A stretch of 64,000 nucleotides of DNA, taken from positions 10,149-74,148 of the forward strand of contig DAOTTZ010000137.1 of the NCBI GenBank assembly GCA_034437535.1. Direction: 5' to 3'. The notes under the pieces were generated by a model, which worked only from the letters and a program-made list of their open reading frames with translations, was not told the DNA's origin and did no database searches. A program made the position numbers and the translations under genes. Of this stretch, positions 22,930 to 32,450 are shown in pieces. This DNA is from J038 sp034437535. GTDB taxonomy: Bacteria > Chloroflexota > Anaerolineae > Aggregatilineales > Phototrophicaceae. Numbering within the stretch: position 1 is the stretch's first letter; each line of letters starts with the position of its first letter.

Positions 22930-24453
22930 CGGGCGCGGGCGATATTGCAACGCCTCTGCGATGTGATTGACCTCGATTTCCGCACAATCTCCCAGGTCGG
23001 CAATCGTCCGGCTGAGCTTTAACACGCGATGATAAGATCGCGCACTCAGTTGCATCCGCTTGGTGGAAAGTTCCAGCAATTGCCGGGCGGGTGGGTTCAA
23101 CGCGCAGAAGCGGCTGACCATGCCGGTGTTCATGTCGGCGTTGGTATACACGCCGTCCAGGTCAACGAAGCGTGCCTGCTGGTGGGTGCGAGCTTGCTCC
23201 ACACGGGCACGGATGGCAGACGACGGTTCGGCGCGGTCGTCGCTCATCAGTTTGTCGTAATCCACACGCTGGACTTCGACATGGATGTCGATGCGATCCA
23301 ACAACGGGCCGGAGAGCTTGGCCTGATAGCGTTTAATCATCGTCGGCGAGCAAGAGCAATCCCGGTAAGGATCACCGTAATAACCACACGGGCACGGGTT
23401 CCGCGCCGCCACCAACAGGAAGTTGGCCGGGAAGGTCACACTGCCCCTGGCCCGGCTGATGGTCACGATCTTGTCTTCGATGGGCTGGCGCATGACTTCC
23501 AGCACTTTGGTAGAATGCTCTACGATTTCATCCAAAAACAGCACGCCACGATGCGCCAGACTGATTTCACCCGGTTTGGGGATCGTCCCGCCGCCCACCA
23601 GCCCGGCCTGGGAGATGGTGTGATGTGGAGCGCGGAACGGGCGCACGCGGAGCAAGCCCTGCCCCTGGAGCATATCCGCGACCGAGTAAATCCGCGTGAC
23701 TTCCAACGCTTCATCCAGCGATAAACGCGGCAAGATGCCGGGCATAGCACGGGCCATCAGGCTTTTGCCCGCCCCCGGTACGCCGGTCAGGATGATGTTG
23801 TGGCCGCCCGCCGCCGCGATCTCTAACGCCCGTTTGACGTGTTGCTGGCCTTTGATGTCTGCGAAGTCGGTCAGGTCGGCGGGGAGTGCGTCGGAGTCGT
23901 CGGTTTGCAGGTCGGTGCTATGCGGTGGGATGCTGTTCAGGTTGTAGAGATGCTCGACCAACTGACCAAGTGACTCGACCGGGATCACGGTGATGCCATC
24001 CACCAGGCCGGCTTCCGGGGCGTCGATGGTCGGTACATAGACTGTTGAGTAGCCTTCGTTGCGGGCGGTGTAGACCATCGGCATCACGCCTTTAACGTGG
24101 CGCACGGTGCCATCGAGTGACAATTCACCGATGAACATGGCGTGATCTAACGCGCCGAGTGGGACTTGATCGGTGGCGGCCAGCACACCCACCGCAATCG
24201 CCAGATCGTACCCGGTACTGCTCTTGGGTAAATCCGCCGGGAACAGGTTGACGACATAGCCTTTATTGGGGAATTGCAAGCCGCTGTTTTTGATGCTCGC
24301 CCGCACCCGCTCCCGGCTTTCACGCACGGCGGAATCCGGCAGGCCGACCAGGGCGAAGGATGGCAGTTGGGCACGCGGGTTAAAATCCACCTGTACTTCG
24401 ACGACGAATCCTTCCAGGCCGACGAGCGCACACGCCCGGACAATTGCCAGCAT
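22918..24453 (-). CDS. YifB/ComM-family Mg-chelatase-like AAA+ ATPase
   Basis: 511 residues from ATG 24453, where the conserved MLAIVRACALVGLEGFVVEVQVD begins; the frame upstream is not conserved. An N-terminal ribosomal-S5/Lon-type domain (to about 170) is followed by the AAA+ domain with Walker A GVPGAGKSLMARA, Walker B GVLFLDEI, the zinc-like NPCPCGYYGD..CSCSP cysteines, and the C-terminal Mg_chelatase domain ending 'AEIEVNHIAEALQYRP'. ComM in Haemophilus is a branch-migration helicase acting in transformation. Its 3' end overlaps the convergent ROK gene by 12 bases. Confidence 0.93.
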   Translation of the reverse strand: MLAIVRACALVGLEGFVVEVQVDFNPRAQLPSFALVGLPDSAVRESRERVRASIKNSGLQFPNKGYVVNLFPADLPKSSTGYDLAIAVGVLAATDQVPLGALDHAMFIGELSLDGTVRHVKGVMPMVYTARNEGYSTVYVPTIDAPEAGLVDGITVIPVESLGQLVEHLYNLNSIPPHSTDLQTDDSDALPADLTDFADIKGQQHVKRALEIAAAGGHNIILTGVPGAGKSLMARAMPGILPRLSLDEALEVTRIYSVADMLQGQGLLRVRPFRAPHHTISQAGLVGGGTIPKPGEISLAHRGVLFLDEIVEHSTKVLEVMRQPIEDKIVTISRARGSVTFPANFLLVAARNPCPCGYYGDPYRDCSCSPTMIKRYQAKLSGPLLDRIDIHVEVQRVDYDKLMSDDRAEPSSAIRARVEQARTHQQARFVDLDGVYTNADMNTGMVSRFCALNPPARQLLELSTKRMQLSARSYHRVLKLSRTIADLGDCAEIEVNHIAEALQYRPRPLMQ

Positions 24454-24602
24454 AAGAGTCACACTTTCAATGATTGTGTACTGTTGACTTGAGTATGGCC
24501 CGGTTGCTGTTAATCCGCAAGCCGGTGGGCGGTCGGTGCTTGCATTCTGGCGGGCGGCGTTTAGCATATGAGGATGATCTGACTTATGGAGAGCTTGGGC
24601 TT

Positions 24603-25910
24603 ATGCTACGCTGGCTTGTTATCTTGCTGACTGTATCGCTTTTACAGGTTGATTTCTTCCCGCCGGAAATTGATCCAGCGGGCGCGTCTGCCGATGCACC
24701 GTACTCAGCGCGGTTCGCGGAATTGGGCTTTAACCGTCCGCTGACGATCATGTTCTACGACCTGACCGATGCGAGTCTGTTGGCCGGGGTGGAGATCGAC
24801 AAGCAGATGCCGGTTGTCTCCGCCATCAAAGGGCCGATCTTGTTGTACTTTTTCTACTATGTTGATCCTGCCGTGTGGGATAGCGTGCCGGTGGCATACT
24901 GGACAGAAACCAATGCGCTGGAAGTGCCGATAGCGTATCGCACACGGTGGGAAGACCACCGGGCGATCTTACGAGATCTTTACCGTATGATCGTCAACAG
25001 CGATAACGCCTCTACCGGCAACGTCCTGCGCTATGCTTATGATTATACCGGCATGACCAGTTTGAACCCGATCCAGGCGTTCAACCGCTGGTCGGTCGAT
25101 GTGGTCGGCATTTCGGAAGAATCCGGCTTGCGTGAGTGGGATGAAGGCGGCACCGATAACCCGGCCTGGATCGAGCCGCGCTTTGACAACCGCACGACCA
25201 CCATCCGCAATGTACCCCGTTTTTACAACAATACATTTTCCGCGTTGGATATGGCGCGTTATTATCACTGGCTCTATGACCAGCAAGATACACCCCTTTA
25301 CGACCGGGCCGTTGATGTGATGTCGGTGGTGGCCGGTTTCCCTGGCTTCCTGGAAGATACCGCGCTCCGCCTGGACGGGACGCCGGTCAGCAAAGATGGT
25401 TTCGTCGGGCCGGGAGACCGGGGGAACCCGCAAGAGGAATATCTCACCACTGATGCCGGCTTAATCCTGCTGGATGACCGCGCCCTGATTATGGTGACGA
25501 TGGGCGTAAACGGCGGGGATAAGCTGGATGAAGTGTATAACGAAGTGCAGACGATTATCCGCCGTGACCGGGCCGAACTCTACTGGCCGCCGGATGTGGA
25601 CTTCCTCACCTGGGCGCGGGATGTGGACGGCCCGTATGCTGGCGAAGCACTCAGTACGGAGGGGTTGTACTTCGTGCTGGATTACATGACCGGGGCCGGT
25701 GCCCGCCCGGAGCCAGGGCAGACGCTCACCGCGCAACAGGCTTTATTCGATGAGGCGCGGCGGGTGTGGCTGGCGATCTTCCCGGATGACAGCGTACCCG
25801 CCGAACGCACCCCGGAGCAGGCGCGGGTGATGGCGGCGCGTTACGGCGGCAGTGGCGAGCGGTTATATGATATTGCGGTGGATTTGGGGTATGTGGAGCC
25901 GAACGACTGA
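24603..25910 (+). CDS. Secreted serine hydrolase of the class A beta-lactamase/PBP fold
   Basis: 435 residues from ATG 24603, which begins a signal-like MLRWLVILLTVSLLQVDF; the frame extends upstream to 24474 but overlaps YifB's promoter. Catalytic motifs are S73-A-I-K76, S133-D-N135, and a third motif K264-D-G instead of the usual K-T/S-G. These three define the penicilloyl serine transferase superfamily. The altered third box and the added C-terminal ~110 residues argue against a typical beta-lactamase and for an envelope hydrolase or transpeptidase-like protein. GGAG lies 13 bases upstream, which is far. Confidence 0.75.
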   Translation: MLRWLVILLTVSLLQVDFFPPEIDPAGASADAPYSARFAELGFNRPLTIMFYDLTDASLLAGVEIDKQMPVVSAIKGPILLYFFYYVDPAVWDSVPVAYWTETNALEVPIAYRTRWEDHRAILRDLYRMIVNSDNASTGNVLRYAYDYTGMTSLNPIQAFNRWSVDVVGISEESGLREWDEGGTDNPAWIEPRFDNRTTTIRNVPRFYNNTFSALDMARYYHWLYDQQDTPLYDRAVDVMSVVAGFPGFLEDTALRLDGTPVSKDGFVGPGDRGNPQEEYLTTDAGLILLDDRALIMVTMGVNGGDKLDEVYNEVQTIIRRDRAELYWPPDVDFLTWARDVDGPYAGEALSTEGLYFVLDYMTGAGARPEPGQTLTAQQALFDEARRVWLAIFPDDSVPAERTPEQARVMAARYGGSGERLYDIAVDLGYVEPND

Positions 25911-25988
25911 CGGGTGGCTATGGTTTGCGCTGGCCGGTATTTCGGGGCATACTCGGTCGAAATCGACCGACAGTAAGGACACAGATAC

Positions 25989-27725
25989 ATGAGCGACACG
26001 CCGGAAATTCGTGATAGCTTGAATCAACGATCTCGCACGTTAGTCAGCGGTAATGATCGGGCCGCCGCCCGTGCCATGCTCAAGGCGATTGGCCTGACCG
26101 ATGACGACCTCGCCAAACCGCTGATTGCGGTCGCCAACACCTGGACAGAAGTCGGCCCGTGTAACTTCCACCTGCGGCGGTTGGGGGCCAAGGTGAAGGA
26201 AGGCATCCGCCGGGCGGGGGGTACGCCGCTGGAATTCAACACGATCAGCATTAGTGACGGCATCACAATGGGCACCGATGGCATGAAAGCATCGTTAATC
26301 AGCCGTGAGATGATCGCGGATAGCATCGAACTGGTGACACGGGCCAATTACTTTGACGGCGTGATCGCGCTGTCGTCGTGTGATAAGACCATCCCCGGCA
26401 CGATTATGGCTCTCATCCGGCTGGATATTCCCTCGTTAATGCTCTACGGCGGGACGATCATGCCGGGCCGCTTCCAGGGGGAATACCCCCTGCCGGCCAA
26501 AGACGGCACAAAAGAACGCGACAAGGACATTAACATCGTGCATGTGTTTGAGGCCATCGGTGCCCAGGCCACCGGCGCGATCACGTCTGAGCAACTCAAG
26601 CAGATCGAAGATGTGGCCTGCCCTGGGCCGGGGGCTTGCGCCGGTCAGTTCACAGCCAATACGATGGCGACGATGGCCGCGATTATGGGCATCAGCCCGA
26701 TGGGCATGAACGATGTCCCCGCCGTTGCGGAGGAAAAAGACGACGTGGCGATCAACGCGGGGGCGATGTTGCTCGATTTGATTGCGCGGGATATGCGACC
26801 GAGCAAGATCATCACGCGGGCCGCGCTGGAAAATGCGATTGCAGTCGCCACGGGTACCGGCGGCAGTACCAATGCCGTCTTGCATACGCTGGCCTTCGCC
26901 CGTGAAGCGGGCATCGCGTTGACATTGGACGACATCGAAGCGATCAGCCAGCGCACGCCCATCCTGGCGGATATGACGCCGACCGGACGGTATAACGCGC
27001 TCGATGTCTACCGGGCGGGCGGGATGCGCCTGCTAGCGCAACGTCTGCTGGAAGGCGGTTATCTACACGGCCAGACGCTCACCGTGACCGGGAAGACACT
27101 GGCCGACGAAGCCGCCTCCGCCCAGGAGACACCGGGCCAGCGGGTGATCCTGCCGTTGGATCAACCGATTAAACCGAGTGGTGGATTAGTCGTATTGAAG
27201 GGCAACCTGGCCCCGCGTGGTGCGGTGGTCAAGCTCAAGGGCGATGAGCCGCAATATCACAAAGGCCCGGCGCGGATCTTCGACCGGGAGGAAGACGCCA
27301 TGCAAGCGGTGCAATCACGCCAGATCAAGAAGGGCGATGTCGTCGTGATCCGCTATGAGGGGCCGGTGGGTGGCCCTGGGATGCGCGAGATGCTGAGTGT
27401 GACGGCGGCCCTGGTCGGCCAGGGACTCGGCCAGGATGTGATGTTGCTGACCGATGGCCGCTTCAGCGGTGGGACGCGGGGCCTGATGATCGGTCATGTC
27501 GCGCCGGAGGCGATGGTCGGCGGGCCGATTGGGCTGTTGCAAGAGGGGGATTTGATCGAAGTTGATGTGGCGGCGCGGCGGATTTCCGTGCTGGTGGATG
27601 AGGCGGAACTTGAAAAACGTCAGGCTGTGTGGACGCCGCCATTGCCCAATTATGCCTCTGGTGTGTTGGGCAAATATGCCCGGTTGGCACGTCAGGCGGA
27701 TGACGGCGCGGTGACGAATTTATAA
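25989..27725 (+). CDS. ilvD: Dihydroxy-acid dehydratase
   Basis: Dehydrates 2,3-dihydroxy-isovalerate and -methylvalerate in valine, isoleucine and leucine synthesis. 578 residues, close to the family norm. Fe-S and Mg ligands are visible: the cysteine in SSCDKTIPG and the cysteines in CPGPGACAGQFTANTM; the Mg-binding, N-terminal NTWTEVGPCNFHLR includes the first cysteine. The last part DGRFSGGTRGLMIGHVAPEA is the active-site serine region. AAGGAC precedes the ATG. No ilvB, ilvC or leu genes are adjacent, so this is a lone ilv gene. A perfect hairpin ends the unit. Confidence 0.96.
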   Translation: MSDTPEIRDSLNQRSRTLVSGNDRAAARAMLKAIGLTDDDLAKPLIAVANTWTEVGPCNFHLRRLGAKVKEGIRRAGGTPLEFNTISISDGITMGTDGMKASLISREMIADSIELVTRANYFDGVIALSSCDKTIPGTIMALIRLDIPSLMLYGGTIMPGRFQGEYPLPAKDGTKERDKDINIVHVFEAIGAQATGAITSEQLKQIEDVACPGPGACAGQFTANTMATMAAIMGISPMGMNDVPAVAEEKDDVAINAGAMLLDLIARDMRPSKIITRAALENAIAVATGTGGSTNAVLHTLAFAREAGIALTLDDIEAISQRTPILADMTPTGRYNALDVYRAGGMRLLAQRLLEGGYLHGQTLTVTGKTLADEAASAQETPGQRVILPLDQPIKPSGGLVVLKGNLAPRGAVVKLKGDEPQYHKGPARIFDREEDAMQAVQSRQIKKGDVVVIRYEGPVGGPGMREMLSVTAALVGQGLGQDVMLLTDGRFSGGTRGLMIGHVAPEAMVGGPIGLLQEGDLIEVDVAARRISVLVDEAELEKRQAVWTPPLPNYASGVLGKYARLARQADDGAVTNL

Positions 27726-27734
27726 TCAAACAGC

Positions 27735-27771
27735 ATACCGGGGGCGGCGCGACATCAACCGCCCCCGGTAT
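27735..27771. terminator. Hairpin between convergent ilvD and ABC permease genes
   Basis: ATACCGGGGGCGG (27735-27747) and CCGCCCCCGGTAT (27759-27771) form a perfect 13-bp stem with an 11-base loop. No T-run follows on either strand, so it may act as a bidirectional, Rho-assisted end or as a messenger-stabilising hairpin. Confidence 0.6.
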
Positions 27772-27779
27772 CTGTGAAC

Positions 27780-30176
27780 TTAACCTTCGTAGGCCAGCAC
27801 TTCGCGCAGGGTCAACTGAGAAGCGCGGCGGGCCGGTAGATAACTGAAGATGAACGCCAGCGCGGAGGCCACCACCAACCACAAGAGCGCACCAGCGACA
27901 TCAAAGCTGTAGCTGAGCGGCGCATTGCTGAACGCCAGCCCGACGCCATCACTCAGCAGGCGACTGATGGGCAACGCCAGCAGAGAGCCGATGGCCCAAC
28001 CAATCGCACCGACGAACACCGCTTCCAGGATGAAGATACCCAGGATTTGATAATTGGCCGCGCCGACGCTTCGCATCACGCCGATCTCGCGCATACGTTC
28101 GATCACGTTGATGCTGGTCGTCCCGGCGATGCCCAGGCCGCCGACAACGGCCAGGAGTAAGGCCAACGCCAGCAAGCTGAACACCAGCACGTTAAAGCGC
28201 GTGTTGAAGCTGTTTTCCAGCGCGGTGAAGGTCTCGGTGCCGTCGATGATGAATCCCTGTTGGCCGAAGCGGTCGCTGATGGCGGCAACAACGGCTTCCT
28301 GCGTGGCTTGATCGTTGGGGCTGGTATCCAGGCGGAGTGTGCGGGCTAGCCCGGTCTCCCCGATGGAGTCGGCCAGGGTGTCGTAGCGCGTCCAGGCGAC
28401 ATTTTCAAACGAGAAGACGGCCTGCGCCACGCCGATGACCTGCCACTCGGTCGGCTCCCCACGTAGAACGAGTGTGATGGTATCCCCAACTTCGACGCCA
28501 GCATCGGCAATGTTGCCGTTAACCACGATGCCGTTTTCGATGTCGCTATCGGCCAGCCAATCCCCCGTGTTGATGATCGGGACGATCATGTCACTATCGG
28601 CGGGCAGGCCGCGCACCGTCACATCGAGATCATCGGCGTCATCCAGCGCGAGTCGTTCGGTCGCTTCCAGCCACGCCTCGACATTTTCTACGTTGTCGAT
28701 GCCTTCGACCGTCGCCAGCAGGTCATCACGCGGATACGCCTCGTTGAGATCAACCGCGACACTGTAATCATCATAGCCGAGCGCGTCATCCAATGTGGCG
28801 AAAAGTGAATTCCGCACGGTGAAGACGGTAGCGAAGATCGCCCCGGCCAGGGCCAGCGTCAGCAGGGTGAGCGTCAGGCGGCCCTTCTGGCGGAAGACAT
28901 TGCGGAAGGAGATCAAGATGGGGCGCGGGAACATCTTCAGCCGGGCTAGCAGGCGGTCGATAAAGCCGTCGTTGCTCTGGTCGATGCCGTCCGAGTCCAG
29001 GGCTTCGCGCACGGTGACGCGGGTGCCACTCCAGACCGGGATCAACGCGGCCACCACCGGGATGATTAACCCGATCACGATCTGCACGACGAACACCCAG
29101 ACCGGTGCGCTAAAGTCGGTGATCTTGTAATTGTTTAAGTCACCGATGATGGTCGCCAGCCCGCGTGCGCCCAGGAACGAGAGCGGCAGGGCGATAATCA
29201 GCGCGAAGACACCGAAGATAGCCGCCATGCCCAGGTAAAGGCGCGTGATCTGCCCGGTGCGCCCGCCGATGGCCTTCATCACGCCGATTTGCTTGGTCTG
29301 CTGGCTGAGCAAAGCCGACATAATGTTGACAATTAACAGACCACTCAACACGAACGTCAACGAGCCGATGACACCTAGCACCACCAGCAATGCCACGATG
29401 AAGATATAACCGGGGGGTTCGCCCGGTGTGGCGATCTGCGGCGGGGCGACGACGATCACGCCTTGCTGTTGCACCAGGTCGCGGATGCTATTGGCGACTT
29501 GCTCCGCGACGGCTTCTTCGCCCAGGTCAGATGCGGCCAGTGCGTCCTCTGTGACCGTGAACTGAAGCACATTCCAGCCGTCACTTTCGCTGATGGTCTG
29601 CATGGTCTGCGGGGCGATGTAGCCGTAAGCGGTGCCCAGCACAGATGAGGCCGGTTGGCTGAGGTCATAGGTCACCCCGGCGATGACGAAATCACGGCTT
29701 TCGCCAGTCGGTAAGGTGATCGTCAGGGTGTCGCCTTCTGCCACGCCGAGAAAGCCCAGGGCGTTGCGCTCGATCAAGACGGCATCTGCGGGCGGCGGCC
29801 ATGCGCCACTTTCCGGCGTGATGCGGTTGAGGGCGATGTTTTCGTAATCCGGCACCGTGAATAACTGAATATCGACTTCGCCAGCGGCTTCGGTGGTAGT
29901 GCGGGCGTTGACGCTCCGCCGAAGCTGGATGGTATCGACAGCCTCTAGCGCGTTGATCTCCTCCGCCAGGGTGGTATCAAACGGGGTGGTAATCAGGGTC
30001 GCGCTGGCCGGGTCAACACTCTGCCACAGGCTCTTGCTCTCCCGGTCGATGATGGCTGAGGTGCCAGCAATCGACCCGACGGCAAAGATGCCGACGACAA
30101 TTGACAGCACCACCAACGCGGTACGGGCCTTGTTATCGCGTAGATCGGCCCAGATCTTCTTCCAACGGGGAGACAT
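27780..30176 (-). CDS. ABC transporter permease, MacB/FtsX (LolCDE-type) with two FtsX modules
   Basis: 798 residues. A membrane helix at about 20-40 leads into an extracytoplasmic MacB_PCD-like domain (to about 265). Three helices follow (265-390), then a second module with its own leading helix (about 435-455), an extracytoplasmic domain, and three C-terminal helices ending RRASQLTLREVLAYEG. Such two-module permeases pair with a LolD/MacB-type ATPase and export or move lipoproteins, peptides or lipids mechanically. The start overlaps the ATPase stop (TAATG). The substrate is unknown. Confidence 0.88.
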   Translation of the reverse strand: MSPRWKKIWADLRDNKARTALVVLSIVVGIFAVGSIAGTSAIIDRESKSLWQSVDPASATLITTPFDTTLAEEINALEAVDTIQLRRSVNARTTTEAAGEVDIQLFTVPDYENIALNRITPESGAWPPPADAVLIERNALGFLGVAEGDTLTITLPTGESRDFVIAGVTYDLSQPASSVLGTAYGYIAPQTMQTISESDGWNVLQFTVTEDALAASDLGEEAVAEQVANSIRDLVQQQGVIVVAPPQIATPGEPPGYIFIVALLVVLGVIGSLTFVLSGLLIVNIMSALLSQQTKQIGVMKAIGGRTGQITRLYLGMAAIFGVFALIIALPLSFLGARGLATIIGDLNNYKITDFSAPVWVFVVQIVIGLIIPVVAALIPVWSGTRVTVREALDSDGIDQSNDGFIDRLLARLKMFPRPILISFRNVFRQKGRLTLTLLTLALAGAIFATVFTVRNSLFATLDDALGYDDYSVAVDLNEAYPRDDLLATVEGIDNVENVEAWLEATERLALDDADDLDVTVRGLPADSDMIVPIINTGDWLADSDIENGIVVNGNIADAGVEVGDTITLVLRGEPTEWQVIGVAQAVFSFENVAWTRYDTLADSIGETGLARTLRLDTSPNDQATQEAVVAAISDRFGQQGFIIDGTETFTALENSFNTRFNVLVFSLLALALLLAVVGGLGIAGTTSINVIERMREIGVMRSVGAANYQILGIFILEAVFVGAIGWAIGSLLALPISRLLSDGVGLAFSNAPLSYSFDVAGALLWLVVASALAFIFSYLPARRASQLTLREVLAYEG

Positions 30177-30904
30177 TAAACCGTCACCTCCTGCGCGGCT
30201 TCGCTGACCTGCCCGGCACCGAGCTTGCGGTCGTCGATGATGACGCCATCGCTCATGGTGATGTCACGAGTCACGCGGCTGGCGAGGTCGTTATCATGGG
30301 TGACCATGACGATGGTCTTGCCCTGTTGGATCAAGCCTTCGAACAATTCGAAGATCGACCCGGCGGTTTTGCTGTCCAGGTTGCCGGTTGGCTCATCCGC
30401 CAGCAAGAGGGGCGGATCATTCGCCAGGGCGCGGGCGATGGCGACACGCTGTTGCTGGCCGCCGGAAAGCGTGGACGGGATCTTGTACGCTTCGTTCTTC
30501 AGCCCGACTTGTTCCAGCAGGTGCAGGGCACGCTCCGGGCGTTCTTTCTTGTCGTAGACGTTGCAGAAGTCCATCGGGAGCATGACATTTTCGATGGCCG
30601 TCAGCGTGGGGAGCAACTGGAAGAACTGGAAGATCACGCCGACATTTTTACCGCGCCATTGGGCCATCTTGCCCTCACGGAGCTTGAAGATCTCGGTGTC
30701 GGTCACGCGGACGATGCCGTCGGTCGGGTAGTCGATGCCGGTCATCATGTTGATGAGCGTAGTCTTGCCACTGCCAGATTTGCCGACGATGGCGACGAAT
30801 TCGCCTTCTTCCACCAGCAGGTCAATCCCTCTCAACGCCGGGAACTCCCCGGCGGCGGTTTTGTAGACTTTATGAACGCTTTGTAGTTCGATTAGCTTGG
30901 TCAT
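30176..30904 (-). CDS. ABC transporter ATP-binding protein (LolD/MacB-type)
   Basis: 242 residues. Walker A GKSGSGKTT, Q-loop 'VGVIFQFFQLLPTLTAIENV', signature LSGGQQQRVAIARAL, Walker B LLLADEPTGNLD and the switch His in MVTHDNDLA. The FFQLLPTLTA-x-ENV stretch is typical of LolD/MacB/FtsE-type ATPases. ATG 30904 is preceded by AAAGGAAG; a GTG 8 codons earlier is less likely. The stop overlaps the permease start. It supplies ATP-driven motion to the 798-residue permease. Confidence 0.93.
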   Translation of the reverse strand: MTKLIELQSVHKVYKTAAGEFPALRGIDLLVEEGEFVAIVGKSGSGKTTLINMMTGIDYPTDGIVRVTDTEIFKLREGKMAQWRGKNVGVIFQFFQLLPTLTAIENVMLPMDFCNVYDKKERPERALHLLEQVGLKNEAYKIPSTLSGGQQQRVAIARALANDPPLLLADEPTGNLDSKTAGSIFELFEGLIQQGKTIVMVTHDNDLASRVTRDITMSDGVIIDDRKLGAGQVSEAAQEVTV

Positions 30905-31011
30905 GAATTGCTTCCTTTGTGTGAACACATCGCGTCCAATATAACATACCTAATTTTAGTTAGATTGATTCTTTTAGCTGTTGATCACCGATCACATAAC
31001 GGAGTCTCATA

Positions 31012-31046
31012 ATCAAAACCGGGTAGCGCATGCTGGCCTACCCGGT
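31012..31046 (-). terminator. Intrinsic terminator after the two-domain fasciclin gene
   Basis: On the minus strand ACCGGGTAG (31046-31038) pairs with CTACCCGGT (31026-31018) across an 11-base loop, followed by TTTTGATT. It is 28 bases past the stop codon. Confidence 0.75.
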
Positions 31047-31073
31047 CGGATGGATGCAGTTGTTTAGACGGGG

Positions 31074-32291
31074 TTATTCGTCGTCTTCTTCGGCTTCCAG
31101 CAAGCCAAGTTCGGTCAGTTCATCCAGCACGACCTGGGGCAATAAGACGTTGTTGACGGAGTGGATCACCCCGTTGGTCGCGCCCAGGTCGGTCGATTGC
31201 ACCCGCACAACCTCATTGAGCAAGACAGTATTAGTCCCGGTGATCGTGACCAGGATCGACTCGCGGAAGTCGCCGTTATCCAGGATGGTATCGACGCGCT
31301 CATCATCCAGCGCGATGATGTCTTCCGCCAGGAATTCACCCTGGATGACATGGTAAGCCAGGATCTGCCGCAGAAGCACATCATTTTCCAGCACGTCTTC
31401 TAATTCCAGGTCGAGTGTCGCCAGCAGATTGGTAAATGCGCTGTTGGTGGGTGCAAGCAGGGTGAAGCTACCATCCGGCGCGTTAAGCAGATCGACATAA
31501 TCCGGCGCGACGGCCAGCAAGATTGTTTCCAACGTGCTGTAGCGGGCATCGCTCACCACGCGCCCGGCGATGGTCAACTCGTTGGCAAAGGTGGAGACGG
31601 TCTCGATCTCGGTCTGGGGTGCGTCGGCATAATCTTCTTCGCCGGTCACGGTGATGAGATCATCGGTCGAGATTGGCTCGACCATTGGCTCTGGGGTGGC
31701 TTCTGGTTCTGGCGTGGCGATCTCACCGGGGCCATCACCCAGGGCGGCAAGCTGATCTTCCAGCGTGAAGGGATAGATGACATCTGCCAGGGTGTGAATG
31801 ATGCCGTTGCTGGCCTGCACATCGAACGGTGCGGTAACCCGCACGATGCCGTTCAAGCGGATGATGGTGTCGTTTTCGATCTCCACGCGGAAGGCGGCCT
31901 CTTCTAACAGCGGGGTGACCAGTTCGCCATCGAGGGCGAAGACCTGCTCGGCGGTGATCTGGCCGGGGACGACGTGATAGAGCAGAAGGTCAGTGACCAG
32001 GGCCGGGTCGGCCAGCAGGGCATCTAACGATGTATCGAAGAAATCCGCGATATTTTCGAAAGCCTGGTTATTGGGCGCGAAGACCGTTACCGACGCTTCC
32101 GGGTCGCTGAGTGTTTCCAGCACGATTGGATCTGCGACACTGACGGCCTGCAACAAGATGCTGAAGTCTTCGTCACCGGCCACGATGTCGGCGATGGTTG
32201 GCGCGTCGTCCTGGGTGTCTTCGTCCTGGGCGAAGGCAGGGAACGCGACAAGCGCGATTAAAAGGGTCAAAATCATTATGAGCTTACGCAT
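31074..32291 (-). CDS. Secreted protein with two fasciclin (FAS1) domains
   Basis: 405 residues from ATG 32291 (AAGGAG 7 bases upstream). A signal peptide (MRKLIMILTLLIALVAFPAFA) is followed by FAS1 domain 1 (about residues 30-175) with TVFAPNNQAF, LLLYHVVPG and SNGIIHTLADVIYP. A Pro/Glu/Thr linker (TPEPEATPEP) leads to FAS1 domain 2 (about 220-395) with FTLLAPTNSAF, LAYHVIQG and TNGVIHSVNNVLLP, and an acidic tail. FAS1 domains mediate cell-surface adhesion. It precedes, on the same strand, no further gene. The larger FAS1 gene lies just upstream but each has its own terminator. Confidence 0.92.
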   Translation of the reverse strand: MRKLIMILTLLIALVAFPAFAQDEDTQDDAPTIADIVAGDEDFSILLQAVSVADPIVLETLSDPEASVTVFAPNNQAFENIADFFDTSLDALLADPALVTDLLLYHVVPGQITAEQVFALDGELVTPLLEEAAFRVEIENDTIIRLNGIVRVTAPFDVQASNGIIHTLADVIYPFTLEDQLAALGDGPGEIATPEPEATPEPMVEPISTDDLITVTGEEDYADAPQTEIETVSTFANELTIAGRVVSDARYSTLETILLAVAPDYVDLLNAPDGSFTLLAPTNSAFTNLLATLDLELEDVLENDVLLRQILAYHVIQGEFLAEDIIALDDERVDTILDNGDFRESILVTITGTNTVLLNEVVRVQSTDLGATNGVIHSVNNVLLPQVVLDELTELGLLEAEEDDE

Positions 32292-32390
32292 AAGATACTC
32301 CTTGAACTTGGTGTACACGACAAACACCGAGTATAGTGCAAAACCCGGTGGATGATCCCAACGATTGCTTGACGATTGAGCTACGGGATA

Positions 32391-32424
32391 TAAAAAAGGG
32401 GGCAAGTGAGATCACTTGCCCCCC
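32391..32424 (-). terminator. Strong intrinsic terminator after the three-domain fasciclin gene
   Basis: On the minus strand GGGGGCAAGTGA and TCACTTGCCCCC (within 32398-32423) make a perfect stem with a very small loop, followed by TTTTTTAT (32397-32390). Confidence 0.92.
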
Positions 32425-32450
32425 CGTGTATGCTGTTACTGTGGCTTAAG

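Noticed and set aside
25911..25988. Hairpin CGGTCG...CGACCG ahead of ilvD as an attenuator
   Set aside because: No T-run, no leader peptide with branched-chain codons, and the gap is too short for a leader with alternative folds.
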